Below, one piece after another: positions 1 to 8,099 of a stretch of 64,000 nt of DNA. The stretch covers positions 620,001-684,000 of the forward strand of contig NZ_CP086594.1 of NCBI RefSeq assembly GCF_020866845.1, read 5' to 3'. Each line of letters starts with the position of its first letter. Within the stretch, counting starts at the first letter, position 1. The position numbers were made by a program, and so were the translations under genes. The notes beneath the pieces were generated by a model. The model worked only from the letters and a program-made list of their open reading frames with translations. It did no database searches and had not been told where the DNA came from. This DNA comes from Sphingomonas radiodurans (GTDB taxonomy: Bacteria > Pseudomonadota > Alphaproteobacteria > Sphingomonadales > Sphingomonadaceae).

Positions 1-294
1 CGCTCCGCTCGTGCGGACGCGGTCGACGAGTGTTGCTGGCCAGCCCTGGCTGAAATGGGTCTGGACGCCGAGCGTCATGCCGGGGGTGGCGACGGGAGCG
101 GCGGCGCTTGGCGGGGGCGGTGCGACGTCGACGCCCGGCGACGGCTGCGCCGGGGCGAGCACGACGGTAATCAGCTGTCGCTTCGTCGACTGGGCCGGCG
201 CCCCCTGCCCTTCGGCGGCCGACAGCGACATCGTCGTCTCCGCGCCCGCGATCAGCATGGTCAGCGCGACGGTGGTGGTGCGAACGATAATCAT
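1..294 (-). CDS. PslG-like glycosyl hydrolase, N-terminal fragment
   Basis: The gene runs off the left edge; only about 98 N-terminal codons are present. The ATG at 294 overlaps the TGA of the upstream glycosyltransferase by four bases (ATGA), so the two are translationally coupled. The protein starts with a hydrophobic signal-like segment (residues 2-16), then a Pro/Ala-rich linker, then a segment reading MTLGVQTHFSQGW near residue 72. That motif resembles the start of the catalytic domain of PslG/GH39-like hydrolases found in exopolysaccharide clusters, which trim or release polymer in the periplasm. The family call rests on this short motif and on context. Confidence 0.55.
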   Translation of the reverse strand, partial: MIIVRTTTVALTMLIAGAETTMSLSAAEGQGAPAQSTKRQLITVVLAPAQPSPGVDVAPPPPSAAAPVATPGMTLGVQTHFSQGWPATLVDRVRTSGA

Positions 295-1433
295 GCGGCG
301 AGTGCCGCGAGGATGCCGGCGTCGAAATGCTCGGGCGCGAACGTGCGCGCCTGGCGCACCGCGACGGCGGGGTCGAAATGCGGCGCCCAGGTTTCGAAGG
401 CACGGACGGCTTCGGCGAGGGATTCGGCGTTCTGTTCGGGGAAGAACAGCCCGGTCTCGCCCGGCACGATGCTGTCGAGCACACCGCCGCGGCCGTAGGC
501 GATCACCGGGCGGCCAGAGGCCATCGCCTCGACCGGCACGATTCCGAAATCCTCCTCCGCCGTGAACACCAGCGCGCGGCAGGTGGCATAGGCGCGGCGG
601 AGCTGATCGAAGTTCAGCCGATCGACGATTTCGATCGTCGGCCCGGCGCGGCGGCGCAGCTCCTGCGCCAGCTCGCCGGTGCCGACCATCAGCAACGGCA
701 GACCGAGCTGGTTGAAGGCGTCGAGCGCGATGTCGGCGCGCTTGTACGGCGTCATCTGGCCGACCCACAGGAACCGGTCGGTCACCTCGTGCGGCGCGAC
801 GGGGGTGAACAGGTCGACCTCGACCGGCGGGTGGACGACATTGGATTCGCGGCCCCACGATTTGGCAATCCGCGCCTTGATGAAGTGCGAGTTCGCGACC
901 AGCCGATCGACGCGGCGCGCGGACGACACGTCCCAGCCGCGCAACTGGTGGAACATCCACGGCATCAGCGCGCGCGTGAGCCCGCCGGCCGACGCGCGAT
1001 ACTGGTGATAATGGTCCCAGAGATAGCGCATCGGCGAATGGACGTAGCAGAGGTGCAGCGCATCCGGGGTGACGATCACGCCCTTGGCCGGGCCGGATTC
1101 GCTCGAGATGACGAGATCGTACCCGCGCAGATCGAGCTGCTCGAGCGCCATCGGCATCAGCGGCAGATACTTCTGATAATGTTTACGCGCGCCGGGAAGC
1201 CGGCCAACGAACGTCTGTGTCACCCGCCGCCCGCGGATCAGATCGGACACCGCGTCCTCGGCATAAACGTGCGTGAACACGTCGGCGTTGGGAAACAGTC
1301 GCAGCAATTGTTCGACCACGCGCTCACCGCCGCGCATCGTGACGAGCCAGTAATGGATGATCGCCACACGCCGCGGCCAGCCCGGCGGGCGGCCCTCGAT
1401 CATCGGGCGTGCCGCCAGATCTGCCTCAACCAT
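291..1433 (-). CDS. GT4 family glycosyltransferase (EPS assembly)
   Basis: A GT-B fold glycosyltransferase of about 380 residues, expected to add a sugar to the lipid-linked repeat unit at the cytoplasmic face of the inner membrane. The N-terminal lobe has a conserved HYW...GGERV stretch and the C-terminal lobe has the GT4 signature TAEEDFGIVPVEAMASGRPV near residues 290-310, with the nucleotide-sugar binding glutamates. I chose the ATG at 1433, which overlaps the end of the kinase gene by eight bases; an in-frame extension to 1508 lies inside the kinase and is unlikely. It is coupled at its 3' end to the PslG-like gene. The sugar donor cannot be told from sequence. Confidence 0.85.
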   Translation of the reverse strand: MVEADLAARPMIEGRPPGWPRRVAIIHYWLVTMRGGERVVEQLLRLFPNADVFTHVYAEDAVSDLIRGRRVTQTFVGRLPGARKHYQKYLPLMPMALEQLDLRGYDLVISSESGPAKGVIVTPDALHLCYVHSPMRYLWDHYHQYRASAGGLTRALMPWMFHQLRGWDVSSARRVDRLVANSHFIKARIAKSWGRESNVVHPPVEVDLFTPVAPHEVTDRFLWVGQMTPYKRADIALDAFNQLGLPLLMVGTGELAQELRRRAGPTIEIVDRLNFDQLRRAYATCRALVFTAEEDFGIVPVEAMASGRPVIAYGRGGVLDSIVPGETGLFFPEQNAESLAEAVRAFETWAPHFDPAVAVRQARTFAPEHFDAGILAALAA

Positions 1434-3573
1434 AATAGCTTTTGTACCGATCATAATAAGACGCATCGTCGCCGAGCCCGAAGCGGGCGAGCTGCTTGAT
1501 ATCGACACGAGTCAGCACCACGCCGGTGACGGAATCGCGCTCGCGCGGCAGCTGGCGGAAGGCCGCGCGGACCGCGTGGTCGGGGGTGCTGCGCCAGCGG
1601 ACGACGAAGACGCTCGCGTCGGCCTTGCTCAGCATCAGCCGCGCGTCGGCGATCGGCAGAACGGGCGCGGTATCGATGATGATCGCGTCGAAGCGTTCGC
1701 GCAGCAGCGCGAGCAGCCGATCCATTTCCTCGCCCATCAGCAGTTCGGACTGATCGTGGCCTTGCGAGACGGGCAGCACTTGCAGCCCGGTCTGAAAATC
1801 CTTCGACAGCGCTTCGTCGAGCGTGTTGGCGCCGCGCAGCACCTCAATCAGCCCCGGCCGACCCTCGCGATCGGGCAAACGCCGGCTGACGCCCTGCTGG
1901 CGCAGATCGCAATCGATTAGCACGGTATTCTCGCCCGACATGGCGATCGATCGGGCGAGGCAGATCGCGGTCGCCGTCTTGCCCTCGCTCGGCAGCGCGG
2001 AGGTGATCGCGATCACCTTCGCATCGTGCCCGGCGGCGAAGCGGATCGACGCGCGCAGCGAGCGGAAGGATTCGGCGAAGAATGAGCGCGGATCGGCGAC
2101 GATCAGCGAGGTCGGGGTCTCGTTGGCCTTCGTCACGCTGCCCACGGTCGGTACGAGGCCGAGATATCGAACGTGCAGCTTGCGCGTCACATCGCTGCCG
2201 GTGGTGATGCCGGCAAAGTACAGCTCGCGCGCGAACGCCGCGGCGACGCCCAATGCGGTGCCGAGCACCAGCGCGAGCGCGATGTTGAGCAGGCGATTGG
2301 GCGAGGCAGGGAAACGCGGCAGGCGCGCGTTGGTGAGCACGGTGGCGGTCGGCTGTTCGGTGCCTTCACGTGCGCTCAACTGCTTGTAGCGGTTGAGATA
2401 GCTTTGATAGAGTTCCTGCGAGGTCTGCGCGCGCTGCTCCAGATCCTTCAGATCGACCATCGCGCGGTTGTTCTGCGCCAGCGCGCCGCGCGCCTGTCCG
2501 AGCGTCGACGTCAGCGAGCCGAGCCGCTGCTGCGACACCTGCGCGCGCGCGGCGAGGTTCGAAATGACGCGGTCGATTTCGGCCGCGACCTGGCGGTTGA
2601 CCGATTCCAGCTCGCTGCGCGCGCGGATCACATCGGGGTGAAGCGCGCTGTACCGCGCGGTGAGATCGGCGACGCGTGCGCCGATCGTCGCCTGTTGCGT
2701 GCGCAACGAGCCGATCACCGACGACCCGAGCGCTTCGCCGACATCGTCACCAGTCGATCCCGAACGTAACTGGCTGCGCGCCGTCGCGAGCCGCGCCTGA
2801 TCCTCCGCAGCGGCGGCGCGCGCCAGGGCGACCTGCTGGTTGTAGATCGATATCTCCTGCTCGGTCAGCGATGTGCCGGTCGTGCTGAGCAAATTGTTGG
2901 CGATGCGATATTGCTGGACCGCCGCTGTTTCCTCGAGCGCCCGCGCGCGCAGCTGATCGAGCCGTTGCGCAATCAGCGTGTTCGCGTCGCGCGTCTGCGC
3001 CTGCTGGTCGCCCAGATCGGCCAGCGCATATTGGCGGGCATATTCGTTCGCCAGCCGCGTCGCCTCGGCTGCGTCCTCGCTCTCGACGCTGATTTCGAGC
3101 GCGTAGGTGCTGCCGGTGCGACGCACGTCGAGCCCGTGTTTGACATAGTCGATCGCGGCAGTGCGCCGTTCCTCCGCGGTGCGGACGCGCGGCGCCTGTT
3201 CGGTCTGGCCGAGCAGCCGCGCGATCTGGCCGAGCCGGTCGGGCGCTTCGACCCGGATATCCTGGCGCGATTCGATGGCGAGCGCGTTGGCGACCTTCAG
3301 CGCCATGCCATCCGAGCGGATCATCGCGACTTGCGTATCGACATATTGATCGGTCGGGTTGCCGGGCATCGGCGTGCGCTCGTCCATCGCCGGCGGCGCG
3401 GCCGGCGGCGCGCCCTTCAGCGCGACGCTGGACCGCGCGATGAAGATTGGCGTCTGGCGCAGCGTGATGATCACCCCGAGCACAACGACGAGAGACAGCA
3501 CGGCGAGGAACGTGCCGATCCGCCGCCGGAAGATCGACCAGATCGACCGCATATCGACGCGATCCTCCGGCAT
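1426..3573 (-). CDS. GumC/Wzc-type polysaccharide co-polymerase tyrosine autokinase
   Basis: A 715-residue inner-membrane protein that controls chain length and export of exopolysaccharide. It has an N-terminal Wzz domain with a first membrane helix (about residues 18-38), a long periplasmic coiled-coil stretch, a second helix (about 430-450) and a cytoplasmic BY-kinase domain. Visible kinase motifs are Walker A SALPSEGKT (about 525-533), Walker A' VLIDCDLR (about 551) and Walker B IIIDTAPVL (about 631). The C-terminus ends in a cluster of five tyrosines (706, 707, 710, 713, 714), the usual autophosphorylation tail. The ATG at 3573 is the only usable start: an in-frame TAG lies 48 bases upstream, and no clear ribosome binding site precedes it. 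It directly abuts the truncated outer-membrane gene. Confidence 0.9.
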   Translation of the reverse strand: MPEDRVDMRSIWSIFRRRIGTFLAVLSLVVVLGVIITLRQTPIFIARSSVALKGAPPAAPPAMDERTPMPGNPTDQYVDTQVAMIRSDGMALKVANALAIESRQDIRVEAPDRLGQIARLLGQTEQAPRVRTAEERRTAAIDYVKHGLDVRRTGSTYALEISVESEDAAEATRLANEYARQYALADLGDQQAQTRDANTLIAQRLDQLRARALEETAAVQQYRIANNLLSTTGTSLTEQEISIYNQQVALARAAAAEDQARLATARSQLRSGSTGDDVGEALGSSVIGSLRTQQATIGARVADLTARYSALHPDVIRARSELESVNRQVAAEIDRVISNLAARAQVSQQRLGSLTSTLGQARGALAQNNRAMVDLKDLEQRAQTSQELYQSYLNRYKQLSAREGTEQPTATVLTNARLPRFPASPNRLLNIALALVLGTALGVAAAFARELYFAGITTGSDVTRKLHVRYLGLVPTVGSVTKANETPTSLIVADPRSFFAESFRSLRASIRFAAGHDAKVIAITSALPSEGKTATAICLARSIAMSGENTVLIDCDLRQQGVSRRLPDREGRPGLIEVLRGANTLDEALSKDFQTGLQVLPVSQGHDQSELLMGEEMDRLLALLRERFDAIIIDTAPVLPIADARLMLSKADASVFVVRWRSTPDHAVRAAFRQLPRERDSVTGVVLTRVDIKQLARFGLGDDASYYDRYKSYYG

Positions 3574-4288
3574 CCGCGTCGGGAGTTCGTACGGGATCGC
3601 GAGCGCGGGCGTTCGCCCCTACCTGCTCGAAATTATTCTCGTCCAGCGGCACGCGGACGTCGTTGATCCGCGTCGGTTCGTACCGGAACTGGCCGACATT
3701 GCCGCCGACCGTGAGCGAGATGGGGCCGAAGCGATGCTCGCCCGACATGCTCGCGGAAACCTCGCGATAGGCGATCGGTGGGAAGACGCCGACGAGCGTC
3801 TCGTCCTCGGTGCCGCGGCGCTGAATGCGGCGCGCGAGCGTGAGGCTGGTGGCGAGCTGGGTGTCGCGATCGAGCTCCAGCCGACCGCTCGCCACGACGC
3901 CGACGCTCTCGTTATTCTCGATCGTCTGATTGGCGTAGCGCGTGACAATACCCTCGGCGACCAGCGACAGCGCATAAGCGCGGTTCTCGATCGAGGTGAT
4001 CGCCACGCGCGGGGTGAGCAGCAGCGCAGCATCATCGACCGGCGCGTTCGGCAGCGCGTAGATATTGCTGTCGTAGCTCGCGCGTGTTTCGACCGAGGGA
4101 TAGACCCGGAACGCACCGAGCGGGATCCCGATCGGGGCATAGCCCGGCCGGGCGCGCCCGATCACCGTGTCGCGCGTCGCCACCACCGGAGCGGTGGTGC
4201 GAATGCCGGTCTGGGCCACGGCCGGCGGCGTTGCGGCCATGCCGCCGCCCAGCATCGCCAGGCCGATCCCAACAACGTGACCCCGCAA
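2747..4288 (-). pseudogene. Truncated beta-barrel outer-membrane protein (BBP2-like) upstream of the kinase
   Basis: From a TTG at 4288 (G-rich ribosome binding site about 8 bases upstream) the frame gives a signal peptide ending AVAQ, then about 200 residues of beta-barrel character (VYPSVETRASYDSNIYALPN, repeated strands with alternating polar and aromatic residues). This matches the N-terminal half of the putative beta-barrel porin 2 family seen in GumB/GumC loci. At about 3575-3615 the barrel sequence stops and the frame continues without a stop into the kinase gene, out of the kinase frame, to a stop at 2747. That tail is Arg-rich nonsense. The C-terminal half, including the terminal aromatic residue needed for barrel insertion, is missing. 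I infer a deletion joining the two genes. An alternative start lies at 4435. Confidence 0.6.
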
Positions 4289-4539
4289 ATGACCATCCCC
4301 CCCGGCCGCCACGCACGTATCGCCACGAAGCCTGTCTTCGACGGGCCAGCTATCCCGTTGAGCGATGCCGCATCTTAGAGCCTTGAATTTGATCGAGTGC
4401 GACCAATGGGTCCGATCTGACGCTAATAGGCCCACCGATCGGCGTTCCGTAAGATTACAAATAGGCGACGCTACTTTCGGGAACTGACGCGGGAAGATGA
4501 TCTCCGCGACACGACCGATGAAGATCTGGGGGATGTATC

Positions 4540-5100
4540 ATGTCGCGAGCTTTTCGTCCGTTGATCGCCGCTTGCCTTTGCGCGGCGCTTGCTTCGTGCG
4601 CGACGACACCGCCGCCGCTGATGACAGCCGACGGCGCAAAGCCTGCCGGATACATGCTCGATTCGGGCGACAAGCTTCGCATCAATGTCTATAACGAAGA
4701 CAAGTTGAGCGGGGATTACAGCGTTTCCGCGGGCGGTACCCTGGCCTTCCCGCTGATTGGCTCGGTGGGCGCGAAGGGGCTGACGGCCGACCAGCTCGCG
4801 GCAGCGCTAGCGGGGCAGCTGAAGGCCTATGTCAACGAGCCCCGGGTGGCCGCCGAGGTGCTCAACTATCGGCCTTATTACATCCTCGGCGAAGTGGCGC
4901 GACCGGGCGAATATCCGTTTGTTAATGGCTTGCGGATCGAGCAGGCGATCGCGGCGGCGGGCGGGTTCACCTATCGCGCGGACCAGAAGAAGGTGTTCGT
5001 GCAGCGCGGCGAGGCGAGCGAGCGGACGGTGCCGCTGCGGGACACGCCGATCCGCGTGATGCCGGGCGATACGATTAGGATCGGCGAGCGGTATTTCTGA
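4540..5100 (+). CDS. Polysaccharide export lipoprotein (GumB/Wza-like)
   Basis: A 186-residue periplasmic or outer-membrane lipoprotein of the polysaccharide export (OPX) family that forms the exit channel with the Wzc-type co-polymerase. The N-terminus is a lipoprotein signal with lipobox LASC (Cys about 20). The Poly_export domain follows from YMLDSGDKLRI to about residue 110, and a short SLBB domain covers GEVARPGEYPFVNGLRIEQAIAA and onward. Its length is close to GumB and shorter than Wza, so it lacks the C-terminal outer-membrane helix of Wza. It is divergent from the truncated barrel gene and the kinase. A GGGGGATG-type ribosome binding site precedes the ATG. Confidence 0.9.
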   Translation: MSRAFRPLIAACLCAALASCATTPPPLMTADGAKPAGYMLDSGDKLRINVYNEDKLSGDYSVSAGGTLAFPLIGSVGAKGLTADQLAAALAGQLKAYVNEPRVAAEVLNYRPYYILGEVARPGEYPFVNGLRIEQAIAAAGGFTYRADQKKVFVQRGEASERTVPLRDTPIRVMPGDTIRIGERYF

Positions 5101-5139
5101 CGGGGCGAATGATTGCGGCCCCAGGCTGCGACTGACGGA

Positions 5140-5631
5140 TCAGCTCAGCGCTTTCAGCAGCGCGACGACAGCTACCCATGCGGCTGCGCCGCCGCCGATG
5201 AAGATCGCCGTCCGCACCGCTCGCGGCCACGGCTCTCCCGTGTCGATCTCTCCGGCGCCCGACGTGAGGCCCGGCGTCTGGATGACGGTACCGGACGTGA
5301 AGGCGGCCTCTAGCTGGTTCGGCGAGAGCGGCGGATCGAAGGCGCAGCCGTGGTCGTCCCCGTCCACGCGCACGACCTGCGCCGCCGCGGTGCCGGCACC
5401 GGCAAGGCCTAGGCGGATGGGTGTGCCGATGGGGAGCCTGTCGGTCGAACGATAGCGAAAGCCGGTCAGCGACAGATCTTCGACGATCACGTCGTGCGGG
5501 ATATCCTGGCCGTCGCGGATGGTGGATAGGCGCCCGACGGTCGTGCGCGTGCCTGCGCGACGTTCGCTTGCGTCGCATTGGTCGATTGCGTTGCGCGGGT
5601 CTGGCAGATCGATCTTCGCAGCAAGCGTCAT
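5140..5631 (-). CDS. PilZ-domain protein with C-terminal membrane helix
   Basis: About 163 residues. An RRAGTR motif near residue 24 followed about 30 residues later by DLSLTGFR matches the RxxxR and D/NxSxxG signature of c-di-GMP binding PilZ domains. The C-terminus has one predicted membrane helix (AIFIGGGAAAWVAVVALLKAL). I chose the ATG at 5631 (MTLAAKI), which has a CCGGGG site upstream; an ATG at 5670 has none. Lying between the export lipoprotein and the sugar transferase, it may tune exopolysaccharide production to c-di-GMP. That role is inferred from family and position. Confidence 0.75.
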   Translation of the reverse strand: MTLAAKIDLPDPRNAIDQCDASERRAGTRTTVGRLSTIRDGQDIPHDVIVEDLSLTGFRYRSTDRLPIGTPIRLGLAGAGTAAAQVVRVDGDDHGCAFDPPLSPNQLEAAFTSGTVIQTPGLTSGAGEIDTGEPWPRAVRTAIFIGGGAAAWVAVVALLKALS

Positions 5632-6122
5632 TGATTTGCCCCGGTGGCCTGGCTCCCCGCTACGCATCAAAGGTTAAGCACTTGTTTGGCAATGCGCGTC
5701 GGGCGCGATGGCGCAGTGACGCGGCACGATCCCCCACGATCGCGCTGCCGGATGTAATTTTCGATCGGGACTGTCTTTCGCGCCTTGATCACAACCTATG
5801 TGTATTGAGGCGACCCGTAGCGCGCCAGCATATTCGCTGCCGCGCGGGCGTTGGGGTTGTAAATCCTACAACCGTCGTAATGCGTGTTGCGAGAGATCCA
5901 AATTGCCATTTGGCGACAATCCGGATTGCTATTTTACTGCTTCCTGGCCGAAGACTAGCAACAGCGGGCTGCTCGGCGGAATTGGATTACTAAAACAGAC
6001 ATCTGGAGAGATGAGGATTTTGTCGTAGAACGCCGATGCGGCGTGTCCCGAAAAGGAACGAACATTTGCAAACGGCGTTCCATCTATATAATCTAGAGCA
6101 AAATAAAGAGAGGATGTACGAA
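5632..6122. other. Non-coding stretch of lower GC between the PilZ gene and a small ORF
   Basis: I see no convincing gene here. The GC content falls noticeably below that of the surroundings. It contains a possible promoter reading rightward, TTGCAA at 6066-6071 and TATAAT at 6087-6092, with a short 15-base spacer, just upstream of the small ORF at 6123. Confidence 0.4.
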
Positions 6123-6311
6123 ATGCGGTCGCGCTCAATGGCGTCTAGTCGCCGTCTTGCCACTTGTCGGCCGATGCCTACGACGTCTTTCTCAGACAAG
6201 CGAAACAACGGACAAAGGCCGCGGGCGGAATTGCAGCCGGCAGGCCTGGTCAATGCAGTGGGCATGTCCGCAGTGATCTGGTTTGGATTGTTTCGCCTGA
6301 TTCTCGGCTGA
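6123..6311 (+). CDS. Possible small membrane protein (62 aa)
   Basis: I do not recognise this protein. It is basic and Ser/Arg-rich in the first half and ends with one hydrophobic segment (VNAVGMSAVIWFGLFRLIL). The start at 6123 is favoured by an AGAGAGG site 9 bases upstream; the ATG at 6114 is directly adjacent to that site and too close. A TATAAT hexamer lies about 30 bases further upstream. The gene lies in a lower-GC island inside the exopolysaccharide region and converges on the sugar transferase gene. It may equally be a chance ORF. Confidence 0.3.
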   Translation: MRSRSMASSRRLATCRPMPTTSFSDKRNNGQRPRAELQPAGLVNAVGMSAVIWFGLFRLILG

Positions 6312-6333
6312 TCCGAGGCTTGTCGGCGGTCGG

Positions 6334-7011
6334 TCAGTAAGAGCCGCGAGCGAGCATTACGCTCGGCACGGTCATTACAAGGATCTTTGCGTCGAACAAG
6401 GCCGATCGTGAGCGGCTGTATGTCACGTCGAACGCGACGCGGCGGCGATAGGACGTGTTGTTTCGGCCGCTTACTTGCCAGAGGCCGGTTATGCCTGGGC
6501 GAACGCTGCAGTAATGCGCGAAGTACCGGCCATAGCGTAGCACCTCGGCGTCGACGATCGGGCGTGGCCCGACGAGGCTCATCTCGCCACGTAACACGTT
6601 GAAGAGTTGAGGCAGTTCATCGAGACTGCTCTTGCGCAGGAGCCCGCCAATCGCGGTGATCCGCGGATCATTCTTCAGCTTGTGATCGCGCGCCCATTCG
6701 GCGCGCGCTTCAGCGTCTTTAGCGAGCAATTCCGCCAGCAATTCCTCGGCGTTGACCGCCATGCTGCGGAACTTGAGGCAGCGGAAATGCCGGCCGCCCC
6801 GGCCGACGCGGCGATGCGCGAAGAAGACTGGGCCGGGATCGGTCACGTAGATGATCGTGGCGATTACGAGCATGAGCGGGAGAAAGAACGCGAGGGCGAT
6901 CAGCGCGACCGCCAGGTCCATCATACGGGTAATGCGCGCGTCCCAGCGCGCGCCCGTGAACCTTCGACCGCCGGACATCGCGGCCGGCGGCGTGACGACG
7001 GCCATGTGCAT
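6334..7011 (-). CDS. ExoY-type initiating sugar phosphotransferase
   Basis: A 225-residue bacterial sugar transferase that moves a sugar-1-phosphate from UDP-sugar to undecaprenyl phosphate, the first membrane step of repeat-unit synthesis. It has one N-terminal membrane segment (about 30-52) followed by the catalytic domain with the conserved KFRSM, KSSLDELPQLFNVLRGEMSL and VGPRP motifs and a PGITGLWQVSGR block. Its length fits the ExoY branch, which lacks the extra N-terminal helices of WbaP/GumD. Two starts, 7011 and 7005, share a GGGGGAAG site. Confidence 0.9.
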   Translation of the reverse strand: MHMAVVTPPAAMSGGRRFTGARWDARITRMMDLAVALIALAFFLPLMLVIATIIYVTDPGPVFFAHRRVGRGGRHFRCLKFRSMAVNAEELLAELLAKDAEARAEWARDHKLKNDPRITAIGGLLRKSSLDELPQLFNVLRGEMSLVGPRPIVDAEVLRYGRYFAHYCSVRPGITGLWQVSGRNNTSYRRRVAFDVTYSRSRSALFDAKILVMTVPSVMLARGSY

Positions 7012-7239
7012 CGACTTCCCCCTATTTGCTTTGCGTCGATCTGCGCATCCGATGCTGTCGTATTCGGCGCTACGGTGGCGTTCCGCGCTTCGCCTAACGC
7101 CTTCCGCTCTTCAGCCCGGAAGTTCGACGCTCGTCAGCTGACGTCAAACCATGACTCAACCAGTCAGTTATCGAGTAAAAGCCGGCCGGAATCTTATCCG
7201 GCCGACTTTTACGTTCATGCATCAGGTGTGATCAATTGA

Positions 7240-7749
7240 TCAGAGTGCTTCGGCCGCAATGATCAGTGCGTAGAGTTCGTCCTGCGTGAACGTTTGATTG
7301 GTATAGTTTCCGCTACCGTCCGGCGTGATGTTACGGAACGTAAAAGACTCAGCTTCATAAAATGAAACCGCGTCGCCGCTTCCATCAGGTTCGCCAATAT
7401 ACTGAATCTTGATGCCGCCATCCGAGCGCGACGTAAAGATATAGTCGTTGATGCGATGGTTCAGGAAAATTTGATCATAGTCACTAGCATTTTCGCCCAT
7501 TTTGATGATGCCATTCAGATCGACATTTATGTCGTTGGGACCGAAGACGAACACATCGTCACCGGCGCCGAGCTTGATCACCTGATCGCTGTCTTTCTGG
7601 ACATCGAACAGCGTGCCGCGATCGTTTCCAGCCGAACCGACCACCTTACCATCGCCCTGCCCGGTTAGTGGCGAGAGTCCAGTTGGCGTTACGTCTGTGC
7701 TCGGAGCGTCCATTTCTGTAGGTGCAGCAATATTAAGAGAAACAGCCAT
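7240..7749 (-). CDS. Small acidic RTX-like protein, secreted candidate
   Basis: A 169-residue acidic protein without a Sec signal. Residues around 76-85 read KLGAGDDVFVFG, close to the RTX nonapeptide pattern GGxGxDxUx, and the following stretch (INDYIFTSRSDGGIKIQY...AVSFYEAESFTF) resembles the domain that follows RTX repeats in type I secreted calcium-binding proteins. Only one repeat-like unit is present, so calcium binding is uncertain. A strong GGGAGG site lies 8 bases before the ATG. The GC content is lower than that of its neighbours. Position in the exopolysaccharide locus suggests a matrix-associated protein, but the function is unknown. Confidence 0.65.
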   Translation of the reverse strand: MAVSLNIAAPTEMDAPSTDVTPTGLSPLTGQGDGKVVGSAGNDRGTLFDVQKDSDQVIKLGAGDDVFVFGPNDINVDLNGIIKMGENASDYDQIFLNHRINDYIFTSRSDGGIKIQYIGEPDGSGDAVSFYEAESFTFRNITPDGSGNYTNQTFTQDELYALIIAAEAL

Positions 7750-8099
7750 GTCGATTACCTCCCAGTTGTATCGGTGGTTTGTCGGCTGGCAGAATCACCC
7801 GCCGCAAATACGGTGAACCACGGGTTATTAAATACCACATGAGATCACTTGTGCCGGTTCTTAAGGAGTCTTTAACTGAACCGTTTTGGAGGATTTTTTT
7901 GGTCTTCCTAATGTAGCGCACGTGTCCTGTGTGTTTCGTTGTATTCGAAACTGCGAAAATTATAGGATTTTGCGAATATGGGATATATTTATACAGCGAG
8001 GTACTTAGTCGTCGATGCACCGTGGAAAAGTATTGCTAGATAGCTATTTCAAGGTTCCGTCCTACAATTTCTACAGAATTGATCGTCTTGACCTTCCAT
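7750..8099. other. AT-rich intergenic region
   Basis: About 350 bases, clearly AT-richer than the flanks, between two minus-strand genes. It should contain the promoter and leader of the RTX-like gene and the 3' end region of the pyruvyl transferase transcript. I see no supported gene or intrinsic terminator in it. Confidence 0.4.

Noticed and set aside
327..1499. A 390-codon open frame opposite the GT4 gene
   Set aside because: Shadow of the glycosyltransferase; composition (Arg, His, Gly) is not protein-like.
2747..3570. C-terminal half of the long frame joined to the outer-membrane barrel
   Set aside because: It is an out-of-frame reading of the kinase gene and does not form part of a real protein.
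7733..8020. A 95-codon frame in the AT-rich gap on the minus strand
   Set aside because: It overlaps the start of the RTX-like gene and reads as low-complexity noise.
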